Assembly (NCBI RefSeq): GCF_963678635.1
Contig: NC_087064.1
Location: 67,139,548 to 67,203,547, forward strand
DNA from: Symsagittifera roscoffensis
Lineage: Eukaryota; Xenacoelomorpha; Acoela; Convolutidae
Reading direction: 5' to 3'
Length of the DNA stretch: 64,000 bases
Position 1 is the stretch's first letter; each line of letters starts with the position of its first letter. This document shows, one piece after another, positions 56,152 through 64,000 of the stretch. The translations under genes and the position numbers were made by a program. The notes under the pieces are model-generated. The model worked only from the letters and a program-made list of their open reading frames with translations, did not search any database and was not told the DNA's origin.

Positions 56152-59100
56152 ATGTAACATTCGTCTACTGTAGTCACACATGAGGCTTAAGAAAAATAGG
56201 CCCTATAACCATTGGCTCAAGAGTCAGGGACACTATCTCTTGTGTTTTTCTACCTCAAGAACGGTCGGAGCCAATTCGGTTCGCTTGCGACATGAGACTG
56301 GAACCCGTTACAGCTTAAAGGCCACTACCAAAATACCCCCCACTCTAGAAATAAAAACGTCCCCATACTTAGGTCTCGAAATACCCAAAATACATGAACG
56401 CCGTTAAAAACCGGGTCGGAACAATCCGCTTAGTTACATTTTATTGGACAGTGGAACTTTGATCCATTTCAGATGGATCAACCTAAAACTCGCCTTATCT
56501 CAACATAACTATCATAAAATACACTCGAGAAATTTAAATTGAGAACTCACATGTCGATGCACTTGAGTATGAGGAGTAACTAAAAGATAAGCAGCTTGAG
56601 AATCAAATAATATAACTAAATAAGTTTGATGCTAATTAGTTTTAACAACAGAAGTAAGTTCTGTCTCAAGAATCAAAGTTTCTGAATGAACCATTGGGAC
56701 TTTCGAGTTGCCCACTGTTCCATTGAATGTTCACTCCTTTCCGTTCGAATAGTCGTCCTTTCTCAAGTCTGTATTCTATTCTCCTGTTTTCAGGATAAGA
56801 CAGCTCTACTCTCTTATTGTTTCGTATCGAGAAATTGCGAATAGCAATTTCCTGCCTTTTTCTTGAGTAGTTTCCCGCAATTGTTAATTCGGACGTTCTG
56901 ATTTTTGACTTTTGCGTTTTCAGTTGGTTCGAGAAAACTGAGCATGACAGGCTCCATTCAAAATTTTTAAAATTAAAACTTCACACCAAAATTACGTGTT
57001 TCTCAAGGTCAAACCTCCAGACATGACCGACTGGCACATACTCCCCGGACTCGAGATCGATGTCCCCATCGTGTGTTGTCATCTGCCAGTGAGTCCCAGA
57101 GAACCGAGTGTTGCTCAAGATACAGTGCCAGTGGTCATTTACAGAAGTTTGCATCGGACTTAAGTTTATCTGCCTTCCAAAATTCACAACCACATAAAAT
57201 TTTCACGCTATCGCTAAACAGCAATCAAAATCTGCACACACCTGCACCCATGAATCCCCGCTTTTTAAGCTGGTAATTTTTAAAATTTCTTTTGTCCTAT
57301 TCAGTCAGGAAATTGTCATGCATCATTTTGACTTATATAATAGATCTATCATATTAATAACAATATCCTATTCTTCTAAAATTTCTTTTTAGTGAACCCA
57401 GATTTCATCCAAGTTCGCTCTCAAGCCCCCTCCCTCTCAAGACTCAAGACTCTAGAATTTTCCTTTCGAGCCGCCGGCTCACCTCGTGTTTTTCGCCTTC
57501 GAGGTACCCGACACCGGTGTTCTTGGCACTGTAATTTGTTCCAACAGTGCCTCTTCGTCATCGGAGCTGATCACAATTTCCTCCCAGGCCTTCAGCTGTT
57601 CATAGGATCGCATCCACTCCCTCTGCTCTTGCAACCTCTTCGATTGATTTGGTAGGCTCTTCACCTTCGACTCCCGGTTCAAACAGAAGGAATTGTGAAG
57701 ACTCATGCTTACATTCCTCGCCAGGTCCTCCTCCAGTATCGTTTCCCTCGCTCTAGAATTGTCTCTGGATACTCTGCCCACTCTTTTCCACCCCGTCGTG
57801 ATCGCATTTCGATGGGTCAGCGGAGGTCTCTTGAAGGCATCTGGTCCTATTTCGGCTTGGAATTGTCGATATTCTTTTTGATGTTTCCTCATGTGGTCCT
57901 TTGTCACTACATACAACCAGGATGTTAACGTCGCACGAAACCAAGGAAAGAATCTCAGGCGGTTCCATATATGTCTGACTTCCACTGGTATGGCGAATAC
58001 CTTGCATGCGGTCTCGAACAACTCTAGTCTCCTGCTGTAATCTATCGCATGAATCGACTCAGCTGTTGGCGCTCTCGATTCTCTATACTTCGCTATGTTT
58101 TCTTCAATCCATCGCAGAGCCAGCATCGTGCTTGCCACCAAGATGGTCACCTTTTGTCGATGCTCCGGTAGTCCCAACGATTTAATCTCTTCTATGTCCC
58201 AAATCAGACAGAGATTGGCGCGTTCTGGGTACCACACTGTCTGCGCCAGACAGTGGCATGGACAATCCCCATGCGTGAGGTCGATGCTTCTAAGATTGCG
58301 TTCTCCCGAGGCTTCCAGGAGAGGCTCAAGCTCCATCATTTTCTCGTGTATCACGTCGACTTCTTCTGAGCTTGGAGTACCTATTGCGGGTTTCCCCACC
58401 ATGTTTTGCCTTCCGTGATCACTTGTGTTTTCGTTCTCCAAGCTTAGAAGTTCTTCACCCCAGATTTCACTCAAGTCGTCTCTTTGTTCCTTCGGTACTG
58501 CTCCTCGGATCTTCCTCAACAGCTTGTGTGAATGATGTGACATCCGAGCTAGTCTCACGCACTTGGGCACTGAGAAGGCCTTGTCTATCAATACCCTCTG
58601 GCTGGACACCTCCACCATCGCCATGTGTAGTGGATAGTGGCTTCCACATAGGTTAGCCAACACTGACCCCACTAAGGATTTCGCATTCAGAGGCAATCCA
58701 TAGGCTTCGCTCATGGGAAATCCCATCTCCGCCTCGAGTCCAATTTTCCAACTCTTGATGTGCTTCTGGTTCACTTGTAACACTCCGGGCCATGATTCCA
58801 CGCTCAACGCGGTCACCAGGTGGTGTTCTGACTCTAGCCTCTCCAGTGACTGGAGACTACACATTCTTGAGAAAAATCCCAAGGCAGTCGCTAGGTTCAC
58901 GGTGGTACTCGCGTAACATTCAGCCACTATCTGTATCTCGCTCTTCTCCCTTTCAGTGATATCCTCAAACCAGGTGATGAGGTCCTCTTTCTGGAAAGAC
59001 TGTATCCTGACGCATGATCGTCCATCACAAGTATGTTCGCCGTTGCCACATGTCGAATCAAGACAACTGCGCGGTTCCATCCTCTTCACCGACCCTGTTC

Positions 59101-59770
59101 CACTCGTCACCTCACTCGACTCTTTCATCTGAGGCAGGATCAGTCTATGTACTATACTCAGGGTCGCCAAATTCTCATCCTCTGTCGGTGCCAATCTCAC
59201 TCGCTCAGTGACCTCCTCAATCAGGCTCGCGTGGGGATGTGGACACCAGGAGGGTCTGAGTAATTTCCATACCACTCCCAGATTCGTGGTCAACACGCCA
59301 TTCCCGTTGCCCATTTTTAGTTCCACTCTTTTACTTGAGCGTGGCACACTTATCACTTCCGGCGTTCTCTCGAGAATCAGACCCAGGCTAGGTCTCTCTC
59401 TCTCCACAGTGTCTATTTCCATTATCTTCTCTGTCCAGAACTTCAGTAGCTCCGCCACCTCATAGTTTCTGTGGGCACTTCCGGCTTCCAAGTCTAAGAA
59501 GGGGTTGTACGCCATTATTCCCATTACTCCAGAAACATACTGGTACTCTCCCTTTTTGTTGAGTTTTAAGTACTCCCCTGACGAAGCCAGGTTGCGGTGA
59601 ACGTCGTGTTTCTCCTCGAACTTCTTGTTGTAGAACCTTCGTATCTCATCTAACTTCCTATGGCTCTCCAGAGATTGCCTAGAACCATCCTCCCTCTCTA
59701 TTCCAGTACTCTGGTACACATTCAAGATGACTGTGGAGACTCTCCTTTCCAGCGTCTTGTCAGTTAGCAT
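56152..59770 (-). mobile_element. SGNH-polyprotein element, copy C (C-terminal part), unit 2
   Basis: Second copy C. Terminus at 56,152-56,163; the non-coding 3' module runs to 56,980. The small-domain frame (56,981-57,193) has lost its ATG (GTG). The right end is again the tandem junction. Confidence 0.75.
57479..59770 (-). CDS. ORF2 C-terminal domain, intact 763-aa frame, copy C unit 2
   Basis: Open over 763 codons. Compared with unit 1 it has one extra Ile (GVMGIMAYN) from an in-frame 3-bp insertion and Arg in place of Gly before the Cys cluster (KRMEPRSC). All Cys and His of both conserved clusters are kept. The only indel seen between the two copies preserves the frame. Confidence 0.75.
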   Translation of the reverse strand: MLTDKTLERRVSTVILNVYQSTGIEREDGSRQSLESHRKLDEIRRFYNKKFEEKHDVHRNLASSGEYLKLNKKGEYQYVSGVMGIMAYNPFLDLEAGSAHRNYEVAELLKFWTEKIMEIDTVERERPSLGLILERTPEVISVPRSSKRVELKMGNGNGVLTTNLGVVWKLLRPSWCPHPHASLIEEVTERVRLAPTEDENLATLSIVHRLILPQMKESSEVTSGTGSVKRMEPRSCLDSTCGNGEHTCDGRSCVRIQSFQKEDLITWFEDITEREKSEIQIVAECYASTTVNLATALGFFSRMCSLQSLERLESEHHLVTALSVESWPGVLQVNQKHIKSWKIGLEAEMGFPMSEAYGLPLNAKSLVGSVLANLCGSHYPLHMAMVEVSSQRVLIDKAFSVPKCVRLARMSHHSHKLLRKIRGAVPKEQRDDLSEIWGEELLSLENENTSDHGRQNMVGKPAIGTPSSEEVDVIHEKMMELEPLLEASGERNLRSIDLTHGDCPCHCLAQTVWYPERANLCLIWDIEEIKSLGLPEHRQKVTILVASTMLALRWIEENIAKYRESRAPTAESIHAIDYSRRLELFETACKVFAIPVEVRHIWNRLRFFPWFRATLTSWLYVVTKDHMRKHQKEYRQFQAEIGPDAFKRPPLTHRNAITTGWKRVGRVSRDNSRARETILEEDLARNVSMSLHNSFCLNRESKVKSLPNQSKRLQEQREWMRSYEQLKAWEEIVISSDDEEALLEQITVPRTPVSGTSKAKNTR

Positions 59771-60759
59771 GTCAGTTAAAACTAACCCTTTCCGATTTAT
59801 CTAATCGTTCCAATAACGTCGCTAATCCGTTAAAACCATCAATCTTCCAGGTCAGATGTTCTTTTTCCGGTCGACAGAAATTCGAATGCGAAACTGCATT
59901 TTCGTACATTCTGGTCGAATGTCACATACTCCCCGGACAGCCTGGTCATTTTCCTCATTGAGTCTCGTAGTCTTCATCGAAATGATACAGTGTCATTGAA
60001 CAGAATTTACAAAACGCATAAAGTCACTTTTATCCACGTCATATCGACTCACTGCAGAACATAAATGGCATCATACTACACTACTATAGCCTTCCAAATT
60101 TTTTCACCAATCTGCACTTTCGAGGGTATATTTAAGATAAAACATCTTTTTAGACTTCCGATGTCTATGTTCCGACTTAAAACTTTTTCTCCTAGGTTTA
60201 AAAGTGTAGGAACGCAGGACAGTCCTGCCAACCCACAAACTAAAATTATCCTACTGTGCTTCTTCCCCTCGGAAATTTAGTTGTTACTGGACCTGAATAT
60301 TAAAATTAAGAAACTCGGTGATTAGAATGATCAATGAAAAAATATCCTTCTTCAAGAAATTACCCAAGCCCCTCATGTAACCACAAAGTTATCAGTCGTC
60401 CTAGTTGATTGAAAACAATCATGCAGGCTGGAATATTTTTAATATACTTTTCACTCAAGTCTTTCTAAATAAATAGTAAGTGTCTCTAAAGCCACCAACT
60501 AAAATCATAATGCAAATTGATAAATGCAACAAATTTTTTAATCTTCAAAACTCAACTAAATGTTTTCTTTTCAGTTTCAATTGCAACTTAGTTGCTTTGC
60601 TTCTCATTTGAGTTTTTTGTCACATCCAAACAATTCTGAGTTTTAAAATCTTCTTCTTCGTGGCTTCTTTGTTTCTTCCTTTGTTCGTCGTTTAGAAGTT
60701 GTAAAACTTCTAAATTTTTCTAATTTTCTTTCTTTTTGGTTCTTGTTTTCGGCCAATTG

Positions 60760-62236
60760 TCAAGGCTCCATCTCCTCCTCCCGCGACATTGACTCCGCAC
60801 TTTCAGTCTCTGTGTCTTGCAACACGTCGATAGCTCTTTTGACGCTGTTGGAAGCAGTCCTCCAACACTTCTGTTCTTCTACTCTTTGTTTACAACAAGG
60901 TAGAGGATCAACGTTAGATTCTCTGTTTCGGCAGAAGCTGTTGTAGAGGCACAACGTCACGTTTTTCTCCAAGTCTTCCTTCAACATCTCTTCTTTCTCC
61001 CTTCCGTCACATTCACTTGTCCTAAAAGCTCTCTCCACTGCGGTGGTTACTGTATTCCGATGAGTTACAAAAGCTCGCTTACAAGCTCCTGCTCCAGTGC
61101 CCAGCTGATACGCACTGTACATTCTGCTGTGCTTCGATATATGCTTCTTAGCATACTCATACAACCATGCAGTCATGTTGGCTAAACCATGGCATCAGTC
61201 GTCTTCTGGCCCATATCTCTGTCACTTCCATCGGAATGTTCAAGATTTTGCACATTGTCTCCAAAAGGTCCAAATCTTTTAGACAATCCAGTTCCTGTAA
61301 TTGTTCTTTCGTCGGCGCCTCCTGTTTATTGTTCTCTTTTACATGAGATTCCAACCATCGTATCGCCATCATAACTCCTACTATCACTATCGTTATGGGC
61401 TGTGATGAATCTGGTAAACTCATGGAGAGCAGCTCTCTGCAGTTCCAGATCAACACCAGTTTACTACGCCCGGGGTACCACCATGTTTGTAGCAAGCAGT
61501 GGCAGGGGAACTCATCATGTGTTGACATGGTGCTCCTCCAATTATGTTTTTCCGAAGCTTCCAGTAGTGGTACCACTTCCATCATCACTCGGTGGACTTC
61601 GTCATTTTCATCTACTGCATTGTAATCCTTGACTGTTGATCCTCTCTGTTTTTGTCTCTCAAAGTCTGCTGAGAACATTTGCGCAGTAACTCATAAAAAT
61701 TGTCTGACATTCTTGCTAGTCTTACGTATTTCGTCACCGAGAAGGCTTGATCCAAGATCGTTCTCGTACTTTTCACATCCACCGCTACGAAATTCAGTGG
61801 GTATCTGCTCTTTTACATTGAAGCTAGAGTTGACACCACCAAATATCTCGCTCCCGTCGGTCTTCGATACGTTTCACTCTGCCGGATGTTCATTTCCCCC
61901 TCGATCGCTTCTCTCCACTTTCCAATATACTTCTGCTCGGTTTGCAACAATCCCGGAAACACTTCTACCCTGATGGTCGTAACGATCTCATGCTTTTGTT
62001 CTAGATTCAAAAGTGACTCTAGAGAACCAAACATGCTGTAGAATCCTAGTGCAGTCACTAGATTCACCTCGGTTCCTCCATGGCAATCTGCAATCAGTTC
62101 CGTTTCCGTTTTCGCCTTCATCACAATGTTCCCAAACAATATCGTCATTTGCTTGTGTTGTTTCTCCAGGGTCTTTACGCAACCCAGACCTCCACAGTTG
62201 TGACCTTCCAGTCCACAGACTTCTGCCAGACAGCTA
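60760..62236 (-). pseudogene. ORF2 C-terminal fragment, copy A (unit 3)
   Basis: Same decayed fragment as in units 1 and 2. It keeps the Trp codon that is a stop in unit 2 and has a private Gly-to-Val change (YLVVSTLASM). Confidence 0.8.
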
Positions 62237-64000
62237 TGTATCATTCGCCCGGAAGTACATATCGACGCAAAATAAAGCTAGGTTCTAAGACGATTGGCCA
62301 ACGTCTAAACAGAGCTCTACATACTTTTCAACGTCTCTACCAAGCCAGTTCTTTTGGTGGTCTTTCCAACATCGGGTCTACAAAAACGTTACTGTTCTCC
62401 GGCTTCGACCAGAACGCTCAAATTAACTTAATTACATGCAGAAATAGTGAGCTCATGGCTGGGTCTCAGTATCCCCAGACCACGAGATCACTCCTAAAAT
62501 CAGAGCTATTATTATTTATTGAATTATTATTGTTTTTGCTCAGTAGATAAAAATCATCATCTCCATAGAAGATGGATCAACCCTCCCCCCCCCCCCCCCC
62601 AACTCCTAGCTTCTCATCCTTGCAAAATGAATTCAGATGTCAATTAAATTCAATTCAGGACTTAAAAGGGAAGCTAAAAGTTTATGTAAAATAGTTTCAG
62701 TTCAAATCCCGAGACCCCTCCGGATTCTTGAATCCAGGGAAATAAGACTTTTATTCTCCTTCCGGAAGGCTGGTTTTCCACCCTTCGCCGTTGTTCGCAT
62801 CGGCCCCGCAACCATTGCAGCGGCACAACAGCCGCATCTCGGAGCGGCCTCTGCTACTTCTACTTTTTTCTGATTCCGATTCTCAATTTTTCCGTTGTTG
62901 TCGTCGTCGCAACTATCGTTGTTGTGTGTCTATTTCGGTTTTTCTCCAAATTGGCCGTCGAATGTCACATACTCCCCGGACAGCCCGGTAAATGTCCCCA
63001 TTGAATCTCGCAAAATTCGTAAAATTGGTGCAGTGTCATCGAACAGAATTTACAAAATGCACGAAATTACTTTTATCCGCGTCATATCGACTCACTCCAG
63101 AATATAAATGGCATCATACTACATTGCTATATCCTTCTAAATTTTTTCACTAATCTGCACTTTGAGGATATGACTTAACATAAAATATTTTATTCTGACT
63201 TCCAACGTCATTGCCCTGACTTGAAATTTTTCTCCTAGGTTTTAAAAGGTGTTGGTTTGCAGGACAGTCTTGCCAACCAACAAGCTAAAATTATCCTACT
63301 ATGCTTCTTCCCTTCGGAAATTTTAGTTGTTATTGTCCTGAATATTAAAATTAAGGAACTCTGTCGTTAGAAAGAACAATGAAACAATCTCCCTCTTCAA
63401 GAGATTACCCAAGCGTTTCATGTCACCACAAAGTCATCAGTTCTCCTAGTTGATTAAAAACAGTCATGCAGGCTGGAATATTTAAATATACTCTTTACTC
63501 AAGCCTTTCTAAATAAATAGTAAGTGTCTCTAAAGCCACTTACTAAAATCAAAATGCAAATTTATAAATGCAACAAATTCTTTTATGTTCAAAACTCAAC
63601 TAAGTGTTTCAGTTTTCAATTACAACTTGGTTGCTTAGTTTCTCATTTGAGTTTTCGTCACACACATAAAACAATTCTGAGTTTTAACTCCTTCTCTTTT
63701 GTCACTTCTTTGTTTCTTCCTTTTTCGTCGTTTAGAAGTTCTAAAACTTCTAAGTTTTTCTAATTTCGTTTCTTTTTGCATCTTGTCTCTACGGCCATTC
63801 GTCAATTTTCCGTCTCCTCCTCCTGTGACATTGACTCTGCACTTTCAGTTTCTGTGCCTTGCAACACATCGTTAGCTATTCTGACGCTGTTGGAAGCAGT
63901 CCTCCAACACTTCTGCTCTTCTACCCTCTGTTCACAACAAAGTAGGGGATCCACGTTAGATTCTCTGTTCCTGCAGAAGCTGTTGTGGAGACACAACGTC
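62236..64000 (-). mobile_element. SGNH-polyprotein element, copy B (unit 3, cut by window end)
   Basis: Terminus at 62,236-62,247, a 3' module with a 16-C run (62,585-62,600), the degenerate small domain near 62,970, a spacer, and the last codons of ORF2 (63,802 onward, LHNSFCRNRES). The rest lies outside the window. Confidence 0.7.

Larger units (their letters stand above)
39703..59763. repeat. Tandem unit 2 (20,061 bp)
   Basis: Second complete unit, starting at the same TTAGCATG junction. Differences from unit 1 are sparse: longer poly-C, a 22-bp deletion after 45,760, the 34-nt form at about 44,120 that unit 1 has lost, an ATT insertion at about 59,516, and scattered substitutions, several of which create stops. 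Confidence 0.95.
59764..64000. repeat. Tandem unit 3 (partial)
   Basis: Begins at the same TTAGCATG junction and runs past the window end. It contains copy A without its outer module and the 3' end of copy B. Some sites match unit 1 against unit 2 (AAGAAATTACC near 60,355) and others match unit 2 against unit 1 (CCTAGTTG near 60,401). Confidence 0.95.

Noticed and set aside
18884-64000. An integrated DNA virus or giant virus-like transposon (for example Maverick/Polinton)
   Set aside because: No protein-primed polymerase, retroviral-type integrase, packaging ATPase or capsid-like text was recognised in the element, and no terminal inverted repeats were seen.
1-64000. CRISPR array, rRNA, prophage or bacterial operon
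   Set aside because: No short regularly spaced repeats, no rRNA text, and coding content is entirely eukaryotic retroelement-type.

Overview
This is eukaryotic, almost certainly animal, DNA. It is AT-rich, gene-poor and packed with decayed retroelements, and it carries none of the signals of bacterial DNA. Three retroelement classes are recognisable: a Ty1/copia LTR element, a non-LTR element with a restriction-like endonuclease (RLE), and APE-type LINEs. Everything from 18.9 kb onward is built from an unnamed two-ORF element. From memory only, its text resembles repeated uncharacterised proteins of nematode genomes. A nematode host is therefore my best guess, not a demonstrated fact. No ordinary host gene, tRNA, rRNA or CRISPR array was found.

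Layout. 1-4,440: degenerate direct repeats of about 1.5-1.9 kb with no conserved reading frame. 4,441-7,521: AT-rich DNA with at most one RT scrap. 7,522-9,760 (minus): a decayed APE-type LINE with a remnant of a 2A-like motif. 10,305-13,328 (plus): a broken RLE-type non-LTR element with a PHD-like finger. 13,586-18,706 (plus): a complete but inactivated Ty1/copia element with 189-bp LTRs. 18,884-64,000: the large array.

The array is a head-to-tail tandem repeat. Unit 1 is 19,645-39,702 (20,058 bp), unit 2 is 39,703-59,763 (20,061 bp), and unit 3 starts at 59,764 and is cut by the window end. Units are nearly identical but carry private substitutions, indels and nonsense codons. Each holds three minus-strand copies of one element. 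Copy A is a fragment with only the C-terminal coding part. Copy B is essentially full length: ORF1 of 243 aa, then an ORF2 of about 2,976 codons. Copy C is the C-terminal 762-763 codons as an intact ORF that begins exactly at the unit junction. Copies A, B and C share a 12-bp terminus and a common 3'-side module. A 5'-truncated plus-strand LINE, fused to an inverted piece of copy B, lies between B and C.

ORF2 of copy B first looks like a dozen tightly packed small genes. Reading across each gap shows that the protein continues, either in frame past a stop codon or after a 1-2 nt shift. It is therefore one giant decayed ORF. It encodes an acidic helical N-terminus, a coiled coil, an SGNH/GDSL-hydrolase-like domain with GDS, GTN and DxxH blocks, a second degenerate SGNH-like block, long unrecognised regions, and a C-terminal domain with an invariant Cys/His cluster. 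I see no reverse transcriptase, integrase or transposase motif in it. How it moves, and whether it moves, is the main open question.
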